From Cinclus cinclus (lineage: Eukaryota; Chordata; Aves; Passeriformes; Cinclidae), in NCBI RefSeq assembly GCF_963662255.1, contig NC_085074.1, positions 2,046,001 to 2,110,000 on the forward strand: a DNA stretch of 64,000 nt, read 5' to 3'. The position numbers and the translations under genes are program-made. Of this stretch, positions 48,837-60,125 are shown piece by piece. Under the pieces are notes generated by a model, which worked only from the letters and a program-made list of their open reading frames with translations, was not told where the DNA came from and made no database searches. Positions within the stretch are counted from its first letter, which is position 1, and every line of letters begins with the position of its first letter.

Positions 48837-48925
48837 CCCAGGGCTGGTGGAAGGTGTCCCTGCCCGTGGCAGGGGGCTGGAACAAGATGGGTTTAAGGTT
48901 TCTTCCAACCAAGATCCTATAACCG
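48837..48925 (+). mobile_element. CR1 LINE 3' terminus
   Basis: CCCAGGGCTGGTGGAAGGTG, CCCTGCCCGTGGCAGGGGG and TTTAAGGTTTCTTCCAACC are present; the terminal octamers have decayed. About 90 bp. Confidence 0.85.
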
Positions 48926-51437
48926 ATCCTAGCTACTGTTTTAAATATTTCTGGGAAATGAGGAATGCTTTGAAAATCAAAAATTGCAGCTCTAGGGCTG
49001 ACCACAGCTGTGCCAACACAGAATCATTCACATCACCTTCAAAGAAATGAGAAAAAAGAGAACAACAGAGCAGAACTAGATCACCAGGAAGCCCAAGATA
49101 AATTAATAAGGTTGGTTGAAAGGTGATCTTCCCCTTGAGATGGGTTCAAGTACAAAATGAGCGAGTCCGTTCTTTGCCCTTCAGATCACAGCTTCCCTCT
49201 GGTGATTCTGAATGTCAGAACAATTTTAAGAGTTAAAAAAAATAAAGCGAGGTCCTTCAACCATGTTCTCAGACCAGCAGCACTGGTCTTTCACTGAGGT
49301 GTTTCTCACTGTGATAGAATTAAGGAAGTGATTTAGTGCCTGCTCAGATGCCAGAAGCAACACTTGCTAGGGAAACTGAGATGTGCAAAGGGATACGGGT
49401 CACCACAACATTCTTCCTCAAAAAAAAAAAAAAATAAATAAAATAAGAATCACTATGGGTATCACATCAGCCTACTGGATTCCCATCGATAGCCCAGAAC
49501 CGACTGGTGCTGAGATCAAATGGCTGCAAGCCAGTGGCACTCCTGCATCAGACTCCCAGGGCTGTCCTAAGTGCCAGGGTTATTTTTGCTGGGCCAGATA
49601 ACAACAAGAACAAACTCAACGTTTAACAGAAGCGCCCCGTGCAGAGGAAAAAGTGATTTGTGAGTAGGAGGGAAACGCGTCTCACTAATTCTGCCCAAGT
49701 GGAGCCGTGCTGCAGTCGCTGGCTCTGGGAGAACGTCCCGCTCTCTCCTGGCCTGGGAGCTTTGCTGGGCAATATTTCTCTGCAGCACCGTAAATTTAAT
49801 CACATCAAAATGTCAGCAGAGAAAAATGGAGCACCCAGAGGCCTTTTCCCCTTGTTATTTAGCAGAAGAAATGGATGTTTCCTTAAAGAGGCAGTGGAGT
49901 GAGCTGCACAAGAGGTCGCACCTCTCTTCTCACTTCTGCGCTCGGTTGGGACTCCGCTCCCCAGGGATATAAATCAGGATTTTTGTCATTTCAGCACAGC
50001 TGACTGTGTTCGTGCTGGCACAGCCTGGATATAAAATGATGGAATTGATATTCCAGTGGATACCCAGGGTGGCTGAGGAGCCCTTAATGCAGGGATGGAG
50101 CTTGGGAATCCTTCCATAAATCACAAGTGGCCAAAAAAAAAAACCCCAGGATCAGTAACACCAAACATTGCTGACTCCTGCAAACAGCAGCCTTGGTTCT
50201 TCCCACCACCAAATACTGATTTCCACAGGAAAATAATGTGTTTGGAGTGACACATACACCACCACACCTCCAGGAGTGCCTGGGGCAGTTGCCACCACCG
50301 TTAATTCACACCCGAACCTTTCAAAGCTTTGTGGACAAAGCCAGCAGCAGTGAGAAGGCACAAAGGAAAAAACACCCCAAGAAAACCATCCCAAAATGCA
50401 TCCAGGTGAAGAATAAAGCTGCTTAAGGCAAGCTGGAATTTCCCCCAGCAGGTAAATGCGTTTCCCAGTGTCTCCTTCCCCATTTAATGATCCAACCTTA
50501 ACTCAGCTCTTTAATGAGCTGCCCTGAACTACCCCACCCCAAACCCAGGCGGGATCAAAGGCACTTGCTCCAAACAGAATGGTAATTAAAGTGAATTTAT
50601 ATTAATCCAGGAGAGCTAAAGGAAAGGACAATGATTTATGAGCAATATTGCTGGTATTTTCAAGAGGCACACAAAGCATTAAAAGGGAATATTTAAAAAT
50701 TATTAGTTAGGAAAGCAGCCATAACTGGAGAAGCAGTCCAGGCTGTCTTTAGAGCATTTGGTTCCTCCAGGGGAGACAAACACAAATAACCTTTGGGGAA
50801 AATAAAACCCAGTTTTGCAACCTTTTTTTTTTTAATAGAAAGAGTGAAATTACTCCAGTAAAATACATCTATTTATTGTTCAAAGTGATATAAAACAGAT
50901 CACCAGCTCTAATTATTGTTTTAATGGGAGAAATTTGGTATTTTGGCAAAAAAATCAGTCTTTATAACAATGACAGGTTAACCAAGAGTTTATTGCAAGT
51001 TTGGCAGAAATTTTGCAAGCATCTAATTGACTAAAGGCAGTTCCTTGAGAATTTTTTTTTAATAAATCTTTAATTGTCAGTTGTCCTGGGTATGAATTTA
51101 AGTGGGGTCCTCAAAAATTGAATTCCTTGGGATCTGAGTTAACTAGTTGGTGGCAAAGATTTTCCTTCACGACCAAAGTTTCAAATCATTCCTCTGGTCT
51201 CACCTTCCTACATGAACACTGTTCAGCTCTTCCACCCTACCCTCCACTGGATCCAGAAATCCGTTATTTTGTTTTTAAACACCAATTTTTTTAATACTGT
51301 GGGTTTTTTTTTTTTTGCCTTCTTTCAAAAGAGAAGAGAACCATAAACTGGGAAATGAAATTACCTCCCTGAATGTAACCTAAAATATTCCAAGTCTAAG
51401 GTTCCATTAATTAGACACCAAACAAGTTGATGATCAA
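48926..51437. other. Long unique sequence
   Basis: No gene seen. A-rich tract at 49419-49446. About 50570-50980 is AT-rich, complex and rich in TAATTA/ATTTAT strings, resembling conserved noncoding DNA in texture only. Confidence 0.45.
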
Positions 51438-51862
51438 AGATGATGATGGGATTGGAGCATCTGTCAGACAAGGAGAGGCTGGGGGTGGCAGAACCCTCTA
51501 AGCCCCGAGAGGGCTCAGGGGATCCCATCCCTGTGTCCAAGGACCTGATGGGGAGGGAAGAGGACAATTCCTGATCCTCCTCTGCTGCCCTGAGAGAGCA
51601 CGAGAGCCAAAGGGACCCGGCTGAAACCTGGGAAGCTCCATCCACACCTTGGGAAAGCCTCCTCGCTGTGAGCTGCTCCCGCACAGCAATGGCTTTCCCT
51701 CACAGGCTGTGGGGTTTCCATCCTTGGAGGATCTCAAGGTCCAAGTGGATGTGGTCCTGTGCTGCTCCAGAGGTTCTAATTGCTGTTCTAATTAGTCTAG
51801 ACCTGCTTGGAGGAGGGGGTGGGCTAGACCATTCCAGAGGCCCCGTTCATCCCAGTACACCC
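51438..51862 (+). mobile_element. CR1 LINE 3' fragment
   Basis: GATGGGATTGGAGCATCTG, then GGGAAGCTCCATCC, TGTGGGGTTTCCATCCTTGG, CAAGGTCCAAGTGGATGTGG, GACCTGCTTGGAGGAGGGGG and CTAGACCATTCCAGAGGCCC form the older avian CR1 layout in sense. About 425 bp; the terminal octamers are not evident. Confidence 0.88.
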
Positions 51863-52435
51863 AGTTACTCCCCTAATGCCCCGGGAGACTTTTCCAAGCA
51901 GCTCAGAGCAGGATGCGAAACAAACCCAGCTGTTCCCTTTGCCAAAATTCCCTTTCCAGCTTTCTGCCTGGCTTGATAGGTCACATCCAGCTGGAGCATC
52001 TTTGGCTGTGCCTTGGAGTAGAGGTGTGCATTCCCAGAGCAATCCAAGTGTCCTGCAGATGGATTCATCGCTCCCCACTCTCTGTAATTAAGCTCAGAAA
52101 GAGCAATAACAATGCCTTCACTGTTCATCCTTTCAAAATTGTCCTCCGCTCCCTTTAATCTCTCTGAACAGATGGAGTCCTGCTCTATCACCTTGCAAAC
52201 TTTTTTCCTGAGCTATTAAAGCCCCAGCAGAATTTAAGGGGGATAAATTGAAGGCAGCAAATGTTTAATAATTTCTGTCACTTATTCCTTCACAGGGTTT
52301 TGAGGTTAATGAATAAAACATGCTCATAGGAGGCTGGGCACAGGGAATTCAACAGAAAATGTCCTGCTGGGTTCAACACATCATGCCAGAGATGGAGATC
52401 CAATGTTTACTTCCAGGGAATGTTTATCTTCTATG
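51863..52435. other. Unique AT-rich sequence
   Basis: Nothing recognised. The TAATTAAGC-containing stretch at 52085-52300 is complex and repeat-free. Confidence 0.45.
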
Positions 52436-52664
52436 TGTCAAACTGGGGTCTCCACGGTTTGCATACATGGAGCCAGTTTATTGATTCCACAAATCGGTTT
52501 TTGTACTTTTCCAAAGTATGTGCAACCCAAAGATTGTTGCTAAAAACAGCAACAACCACATGATTGGTGATTAAGTAATTTTGCCTAATCAGAGGTGTGC
52601 ACAGGCCTGCACAGGCACATAAGTCTTGCATGATTTATCTTGAACAAAGCACTCCAAGCTCACA
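52436..52664 (-). mobile_element. Possible short LTR
   Basis: On the minus strand the segment could begin TGTGAGC and end TTTGACA (229 bp), with CACCAATCATG (a CCAAT-like box) and AATCAATAAACTGG (polyadenylation-like) in the expected order. A purine-rich AATGAGGAAGCAAAATGAGG-type stretch lies just upstream, where a polypurine tract would be. No second LTR or target duplication was found, so this stays a suggestion. Confidence 0.35.
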
Positions 52665-52724
52665 TTTTGCTTCTTCATTCAGGGTTCACTCAAGCTTCCT
52701 CATTTTGCTTCCTCATTCAGGGTT
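52663..52724. repeat. Short tandem duplication
   Basis: CATTTTGCTTC, then TTCATTCAGGGTTC or CTCATTCAGGGTTC, occurs twice with about a 34-bp period. Confidence 0.8.
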
Positions 52725-53830
52725 CTTGCCAGGGCTCGTGGCCCACCAGACTTAGCACATCCACTGCAGTCCTGAGCTGAGCAGTGCTCTGAGTCTTGCT
52801 CTCCAGCTGTATTCCCTCATCCCCCCCTTGCTCTTCCAGCAGTAAAATTCTTTTTGTAGGCTTGTCTATCAATTTCTGAACATATTGGTCAGACAAAAAA
52901 ATGATCACACACATCCATGGAGCATAAGATTTTAAAGTCTTTACAGCCACGTCCTGGCAGTCCTGCTTCTGTTCTTGTCTTGGTCACCAGGGCTGGATGG
53001 CAATTCAGGAAATTTATCTTTTCTCTGGCCCTTGCTCTCTTGGAGGTGACCAGTGATTGTCCAGATGAGCAGGTAACAACTCACCTGTTGGTGATAAAAC
53101 ACGTGCATACCTTCTGCCTAGTTAGGAAATTAGCCAGGCCTTATCACTGTATATTCAATTAAAAAATCTTTACGTAAAAACTTTTAGAAATTTTCTCTGC
53201 ACATGCAAATCTTCAAAGCGGTATCACTCTGCTGGGGATCAACTTTGATTTGATTTGATTTGATTTGATTTGATTTGATTTGATTTGATTTGACTTGACT
53301 TGATTTGATTTGATGTCAAAATCTTTAGTGTAAATACAAATGTAAACATTCTTGAGGAGCCATACTCCCTCTTCTTTTGTTTTATAAAGTGTGTCTCTCA
53401 TTATGAACATGAAGGCAACATAAAAAGCAAAACAATAAACCTACACTAAGCAGAAATAAATCAGATAATACCCACAATTAGCAGTACACGAGAAATAGAA
53501 TGGTGATTTGAAACAATGCATTATTAATTCCCTAAATACTGCACCATCACCCAGAGTCTGGCAAGCCTCATTTTAGAGTGAGGGCTTGGAGAACCATTCC
53601 TGGGAACGATTTCCAAGTTCAAAAGCAGTCCCAGTTATTATAGGTGCAAATTTGGCAAGTCAGAATGGCCTGAGTACAGTTTTGGTGCAGAAAACACTGG
53701 GGTTTGTTGGTTTACTTCATGACCAGGTCAGGCTAGGACTTGGCCAGGCCTTGACTGGAAGAGTCTCTCTAATATAACCTAAAAACTTCTCAGTAATAGT
53801 AGTTAGGAAAGTTTCTCAAAATAATACAAA
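52725..53830 (-). mobile_element. Possible decayed retroelement interior
   Basis: Follows the candidate LTR on the same strand. A minus frame at 52717-52950 (77 codons) has a more protein-like composition than most frames in this window, but I match it to no family. Stops interrupt every frame. A TTTGA array (53243-53314) lies inside. It could equally be ordinary AT-rich DNA. Confidence 0.25.
53243..53314. repeat. (TTTGA)n microsatellite
   Basis: About 14 units of TTTGA with two consecutive CTTGA variants near the right end. Confidence 0.95.
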
Positions 53831-56438
53831 ATAATAATAATTAAATGTCTTATAGATAACTATACAATGGTATGTAAATATTTCAAAGCAGCTGGCTTTG
53901 TCATTTATCTTCAGCTAAGTAATAATAAAACCAAAAAAAAAAAAAGCATTATCAGCTTACAACGAATAAGTCATAATATAGAATTGTTGCTCATCCTTCA
54001 GTGCTACCTATGAAAAATAAAACAGTGGAAATTGTTCTTATTTGAATTTCAGCTTTGCTTTTGTCAAAACTCTGTAGTGCAACTGCTCAGGCAGTTCATA
54101 CAAAAATACCAAAACCACACGAATTTTCATGGGTTTATTCTTTGATACCTTTGAAACCTGTAAATAGGAGGAGGACTGCTCATTCCACATTCCACTCTAA
54201 TTTCAAAGAATAAGGACCCACATCCTGTTGTTCCAGACAAATTTAACCACAGCTTATCTGAAGGTACTCACCAAAAAAACTCCAAATGTGCTGAGACACC
54301 AGAAGAAATCTGTAAAGTAGATCTACACTAAACCCAGCTCAGTTTATGGGGCCTTAGCACTGGCTTTAATAGGATTTTGAGCAGGTTTAAGCCTCGGTGT
54401 GACTCAGATCCCAGCCTGGAGCAGATGCTAAATCGGCTCTGGGTGCATTGGCAGCCAGAATCCAGCCCTGATTGATGGGAAAAGCTCTTCCTGCCATGGT
54501 CAGCACAGTTCAGGATTTTAAAGGAAAAGAGGAGAGGTCTGAGCACAGCACAGAGTCTTGGAGAGCTTTAACAATTCCCTGGCTCTCCCTTGGGGCTGTT
54601 TGGTTGTTTTGTTTTTTTTTTTTTTTGTTTTGTTTTGTTTTTTTTAATTTTCTATTCCCAACCAAAGAGAAAAAGTCACCTCTGATGTGAACTCTCGAGC
54701 TGTAAAACTCACTGGCGGCACAGAGGAACTCTCTGAGCACAGGCTGCCCAGGATTTAGGGTGCAGATGTGATTGCAGGCTGCTGGCTCCTCTTACATTCA
54801 TTAATTACACATTTATGGACACCTCGTTTATCCAGAAGGATTTCGAGACAATTCTCCAAACTGGTGACACAGAACTTGCAGCCCATTTTCTTCTCCCAGG
54901 TGTTTAATGCATCCAGCACTGGGGGAGCTTGAAGAAAGGTAAAGCACACCCAGATGTTGGTTTTGGTCACCCCAGATGTTGATTTTGGTTACACACAGTG
55001 TGCTGGGGGCTCACACAGTTTTTACAAACTTTATCCCATATTCCAAAACACTGCTGTAAGCTAAAAGCCTCTGATGGAGGAATGACTGCACTGAGGGAAA
55101 TCAAGATTTTCCTCCAAAATTCAGAGTTCCCATCACCTGCAGCACATGATGAACCAGAGTTTAACTCCCCCACAATGAGCAAAGCTCAGATTATTCATTT
55201 ACAAGATTTCCCTGTGCTACACTGGGCCACCAAAACACTCCTTCACTCACCCTCAGTATTTCAAGCTCCCCTTTGAATTGTAAACTGTTCACAAATACCA
55301 GCGAGCCCCTTGGTAAATGCTCTTCTTGGATTTCACATCCCTACCCTTCCTGCCATTCCTCGTTTAGGTGAAACCTGCTGAAAACACAGCCAGCAGAGAC
55401 AATTAAAAATAGTGCATAAAGGGCATCCTTGGCACTCTGGACTGCTGTTGACAAAATGAAGACATTGCTCACAATTACTTTGGGGTAATTTATGCAGCTG
55501 GTGGCTTCTGCCAGCACAGGCAATGCCAGCCCTGCTAATGAAACCAGGATCAATCTGACAGCAGAATGATGGCAGATTTTGAAAACAAGGACCCACGGTT
55601 TGCAGGTGGTTTAGGCAGCTATAAAATCTGATTTATAAGGGCTTTTTAATCCTTGTTTTAATTCACCTTGTGGGAATGGACCGTCATAAAGCATCCTGCC
55701 ACGTTACAAGCACCGAGCTGTTTGAGATCCAGCATGGCTCGAATGCAGGGAATTCTACAGATTTTATTGCAATTTTTTTTGTTTCTGCTCCAACCTTGCT
55801 CCCTCCCCACTCTCACCCTGTCCTCAGACACAAGTTTAATTCCCTGGCATCCTTATTTACATATTTTTAGATTAGGAATGAGGCAATAGAGGCAGAGCCA
55901 GGCTGGAGCTGAGCTTCGGCCATTCCTTATCCTTCCCAGGCTGTAATTTCTGCAGCTGCTGTTGCACAGGGAGCCCCGTCCATCTCCCTGCAGCACCGTT
56001 CCTGCTCCACAGCAATGGGCACTGCAGGGACCCTCCATGTGCTGGCTCCATAAAACCAGATGGGCCAAAGGGGATCTCTGAACTGTCCTTTAAATGTGAC
56101 ACTTCTGTATGCACAGGAAGGGGCAGAATTAAAATGAGGAGCACGGACAAAAAAAAGGAAAGAGATGGGTTTGAAAGGGATGGATTTGAAAGAGACAATG
56201 TGGCACAAAACCTCGTAATTCCCAAGCAGGAATCCAGGGGCTCTGTTCCCCCTGAACTGAGCTGCAGTTTGCTGGAGGGCTCTGCCTCCTGCAGCAGTTT
56301 CTGACTGATGCCACTGCTGCAGTCAGTTCTCAGGGGATCCCACGCTGTCTCTCCTCCCCAAGGAGGGGGCTGCAGATTCAAACCTCAGTGGTTTTGGTTT
56401 GCCAATTCAGGTTTCTTGGCCAACGCACCGATTCAGCG
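53831..56438. other. Unique sequence, nothing identified
   Basis: About 2.6 kb with a T-rich tract at 54609-54646. The 169-codon minus frame (55872-56381) has no domain and no splice-site support. Confidence 0.5.
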
Positions 56439-56972
56439 TGGTGGGTAGAGTGCTGGCCAAATGCCACTGCACCCACTAGAATTATTTATTCATTTTCTGC
56501 TGTGAGACAGGGATTAGGAGAAAGGTAAAAAACAGGCCCAAAACTTTAAAGGGTATAAAGAAAATTTTATTAAAAGAACTAAAAGAAAAATAGCAAGAAA
56601 TCAGAATAAACCTTCAGAGCACTTTTCCTCCCCCCCAACCCCCTTTCTTTTTCCACTGGCAATGTAAAGAGACAAAACCTGGTATTTTCAGTCAGTTTAC
56701 CACCTCTAAAATGATCTTTCTCCAGTTCAGCTGGGGAGAGGAATTTCTCTTGCCACGCCATGGAGACCCTTCCACAAGAAACTGTTCCCTTGTGGTTTTA
56801 ATTTTCACAAAGAGCAGCTGCCTAGAAATGTACAGTTGTGATTTCCCTCCCACGTTTGGTAGTCCTTCCACAACTACCACCATGGATCACCTCAGTTTAT
56901 TGGGGTGCAGTTTTAAGGATGAGCTGTTCTAGCACAGAGATAAAAGTTTTCTTCATCCATCTCTGGGAAGCA
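56439..56972 (-). mobile_element. ERVL-like LTR
   Basis: On the minus strand it ends TACCCACCA after GGCCAGCACTC, the ending I associate with avian ERVL LTRs (TguERVL type), and has an AATAAA at 56566-56571, about 127 bp from the end. The upstream segment TTTAGTTCTTTTAATAAA supports the assignment. A plausible TG start is at 56971-56972, directly next to a purine tract, giving about 534 bp. The partner LTR was not found, so only one end of the element is defined. Family assignment is from memory of the motif, not a search. Confidence 0.6.
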
Positions 56973-56976
56973 AAGG

Positions 56977-57315
56977 TCTTCTTCTTCTTCTTCTTCTTCT
57001 TCTTCTTCTTCTTCTTCTTCTTCTTCTTTTCTCCTTCCTCCTCCTCTTCTTCTTCTTCTTCTTCTTCTTCTCCTCTTTCTTCTTCTTCTCCTTCTTCTCC
57101 TTCTCCTCCTTCTTCTCCTTCTCCTCCTTCTTCTTCTTCTTCTCCTTCTTCTTCTTCTTCTCCTTCTTCTTCTTCTTCTCCTTCTTCTTCTTCTTCTTCT
57201 TCTCCTTCTCCTCCTCCTTCTCCTTCTTCTTCTTCTCCTTCTTCTTCTCCTTCTCCTTCTCCTTCTCCTTCTTCCTCTTCTTCTTCTTCTTCTCCTCCTC
57301 CTCCTTCTTCTTTCT
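56977..57315. repeat. 339-bp uninterrupted pyrimidine tract (CTT/CTC)n
   Basis: Every base from 56977 to 57315 on the plus strand is C or T, mostly CTT with TCC interruptions; the minus strand is (GAA/GGA)n. Such mirror-prone tracts can form triplex (H-DNA). The poly-Arg, poly-Lys/Glu and poly-Ser frames over it are artefacts. Confidence 0.98.
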
Positions 57316-57798
57316 ACTTCTTCTATCCTGGGGCAAGGTTTCTCATCTCTTTCATCTTTCTTTCTATTCAAGCTTCTCATCAAATCACATCTGCTTGCTT
57401 CATCATTGCTGCCTCTACCCATGGCTGTGGTTGGAATGCTGCATCCCCACAAAGCATTCCATGAGTTTCAGGGAAAAGGAATCTGCTGTTTGATGTGGGG
57501 ATCAGTTATGATAGCCTTACAAGACAATTTCAGCCCAAGACTAAGGCATTTCCTCATTCTCTTCCCATCTGGGCTTTGTCTCTTCTTTTTTTCAGTGATG
57601 TTGGTGTCTCTGTGTTGTTCTCTTCCTGTGCCTGAACCTTTCTTTCTCTTTGATTTGGCAGAATTGTCACCTGCAGATTTATCTGGTTTTAAATAGAATT
57701 TTACAGCACTGAAAGAGTTAATCTTACCCATGCCCTGCAATAGGAAAAGGCCTTTTGCAGTTTTTCCCATGATCTCAGTAGGGCAGTGGTCCTGGAGG
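57316..57798 (-). mobile_element. Possible interior of the ERVL-like element
   Basis: This lies upstream of the LTR on the minus strand, between the purine tract and the 31-bp array. A 100-codon basic minus frame (57468-57770; many Lys/Arg) is open but matches no domain I know. Assignment to the element rests on position only. Confidence 0.35.
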
Positions 57799-58418
57799 CT
57801 CCTGAACCTTGATTTCAGCTGGCTCTGTGCTCCTGAACCTTGATTTCAGCTGGTTCTGTGCACCTGAACCTTGATTTCAGCTGGCTCTGTGCTCCTGAAC
57901 CTTGATTTCAGCTGGTTCTGTGCACCTGAACCTTGATTTCAGCCGGCTCTGTGCACCTGAACCTTGATTTCAGCTGGCTCTGTGCTCCTGAACCTTGATT
58001 TCAGCTGGTTCAGTGCTCCTGAACCTTGATTTCAGCTGGCTCTGTGCTCCTGAACCTTGATTTCAGCTGGTTCTGTGCTCCTGAACCTTGATTTCAGCTG
58101 GTTCAGTGCACCTGAAACTTGATTTCAGCTGGCTCTGTGCTCCTGAACCTTGATTTCAGCTGGTTCAGTGCTCCTGAACCTTGATTTCAGCTGGCTCTGT
58201 GCTCCTGAACCTTGATTTCAGCTGGTTCTGTGCTCCTGAACCTTGATTTCAGCTGGTTCAGTGCACCTGAAACTTGATTTCAGCTGGTTCAGTGCACCTG
58301 AACCTTGATTTCAGCTGGCTCTGTGCTCCTGAACCTTGATTTCAGCTGGTTCTGTGCTCCTGAACCTTGATTTCAGCTGGTTCTGTGCTCCTGAACCTTG
58401 ATTTCAGCTGGTTCAGTG
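57799..58418. repeat. 31-bp minisatellite, 20 copies
   Basis: Twenty units in perfect 31-bp register. Each has CCTGAACCTTGATTTCAGC followed by one of three tails, GGCTCTGTG, GGTTCTGTG or GGTTCAGTG, and starts CTC or CAC. Units 7-11 (from 57985) and 12-16 (from 58140) repeat the same order of variants over most of their length, including the rare AAACTT variant in units 11 and 16, so a 155-bp block was duplicated. Confidence 0.98.
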
Positions 58419-58740
58419 CTCCTTGTTCGGGGTGCATGGTGAGGTCTCCCTGTGCCAGCTGGGGTGCTGAGATGTTTTTTTAGTGGCAGGAATTTCGGTG
58501 GCAGCAGAATCTCAGCCAAGCCATGTCTCACCTCAGCACAGGCTGACCTGGCACAGCCCAGCCCCGTGGGCTCCCAGTTACCTCTTCAAGAACCAGCAGC
58601 AAGAGAGATTTTCCTGGAGTTTGTTCATCTTTAAATGTGATTTCACAGAGGCGTGTTCAGCTTTCTCAAGTGGTTTAAGAGGGTGTTTGTGACTTTTGTC
58701 ACCTGTGTCCTCGGGCAGGGGTCAGTACAAGGTGTGTAAG
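58419..58740. other. Spacer between the 31-bp array and an LTR
   Basis: About 320 bp of GC-moderate unique sequence. Its last six bases, TGTAAG, are the target duplication of the adjacent LTR. Confidence 0.6.
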
Positions 58741-59300
58741 TGCTGCCCTTCGGGCACTCAGCTCTGCTGTGATTTCATCTTTGCTCACAGGAACCTTCTT
58801 CAGCTGACATAAAAAGACTGGGAGAGCAGCTCAGACTTTTCCCACAGGCTTTATTTCTTCTGTGAAGGGGTCTGGCAGCAATCTCTGTCTACGTGGGGCA
58901 CTACATTTACTTTTATAGGGTTTGGGGGATCAGAAATGAACCACTTTAACCAACTACATCAGGTTTCTTTGTTTGGGACAACCAACTATAAAGAATCAAA
59001 TCTAACCAATAATATTCAAAAAAAAAAATAATAAAAAAGGAGAGAGAGTCTATATTTTTCTAATATGAGTCATTTCTAGTTAAGTAGTTTTTCTTATCTC
59101 AGAGAGAACACCAAGGGGGCCTCACGTGGGTATCTGCAGAGAAATTTGTCTCCTCTACAGGTGTCAGTATTCAAAACCAGCCAGCTGGTTCATTCCACCA
59201 GGCCCAAAGGAAGCTGCAAAGGTTCTTACAGAGAATCACTTCCATAGCTGGTGGATGTTTCCTTAAGTAAAAACCAAATTATGCTAAATCACAATAATCC
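58741..59300 (-). mobile_element. ERVK-like solo LTR with 6-bp target duplication
   Basis: Read on minus, the 560-bp segment has a TATA box CCCTATAAAAG (58910-58920), an AATAAA (58850-58855) about 55 bp downstream, and a U5 of about 109 bp ending GAAGGGCAGCA. Direct 6-bp duplications TGTAAG flank it at 58735-58740 and 59301-59306. Six bases is the usual ERVK duplication size. The 3' end is canonical CA, but the 5' end reads GG instead of TG, a single change. No internal region or primer-binding site is attached, so it is a solo LTR. Confidence 0.82.
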
Positions 59301-59306
59301 TGTAAG

Positions 59307-60125
59307 TCCTCCTGTCCACAGGAATTCACCCATTTGGAAAAAGGACCAAACATTGCACAAGATGAAGTTTACTGAAAGCACACGAGATGGAAGGAGGGGA
59401 TGTGTATAATCATTGTGTGTTCGAGTGCTGCATCCTTCACTTCTCACATATAAACCAAGGCAAATCAGACCACAAAGTCTCTCCAGGGCTGGCAGAAATG
59501 TTGGTTAAAAAACAGTTTCCATCTCATGGAGGGAAGGAATTGGAGTTTTAACTCAGCACACCACAGGTTTTTGAAATAGCAGCCCTGTCTGACCTCCAAG
59601 CCCAGCGCCACCACAAATCAGTCTGGGTGGCAAAAGAATTTATTAGCACCATTTGTCATAAGTAGATTTTTACCTAGAGACAGGAGTTTGCTGGGTGGAA
59701 GTGGAGAAAGGTCGAGTTACACTCAGGAATAGAAAGACAGCAGCACTTCTGCACAGCACAATATTGCAAAACAGTTCCAGAAATGCTGCTGAAATTCTGC
59801 TGTGGATGGAGGGAAGGGTTACATTCCTCACCCCTTGACTGATGGGAGCATTGTCAGTGAGGATCCACATTTTCCAACAGAAAGGAGATGCTGACAGAAA
59901 AGCAGGATGGCAGATGTCCCAGCTAACTGAGCTCCTGGCCAGCAGGACATTATCTGTGATCCTAAAACATCCATAGGAGCACAGGGAGCAATCCTGGGTG
60001 TCTGCCTGGCAGCCAGAGGGTTGGATCAGGATGTAAACCTTCTGATCTGAAGAACTTGATTTTATTCTCATCTGTTCTGATACCATTATAGACACATTAA
60101 AAGTCATCTCATCTTTTCAGTACTG
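59307..60125. other. Unique sequence, nothing identified
   Basis: A 145-codon minus frame (59670-60107) is the longest non-repetitive open frame near here. It has no recognisable domain and no exon context. Confidence 0.5.

Noticed and set aside
56838..57464. Poly-Ser, poly-Arg and poly-Lys/Glu frames
   Set aside because: They are read from the CTT/GAA tract with no independent coding evidence.
57799..58418. Regular 31-bp repeats considered as a CRISPR array
   Set aside because: Units are directly adjacent with no unique spacers, and the genome is vertebrate.
59670..60107. 145-codon minus open frame in unique DNA
   Set aside because: It shows no recognisable domain, no exon boundaries and no biased composition. 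A frame of this length is expected by chance somewhere in 64 kb on two strands.
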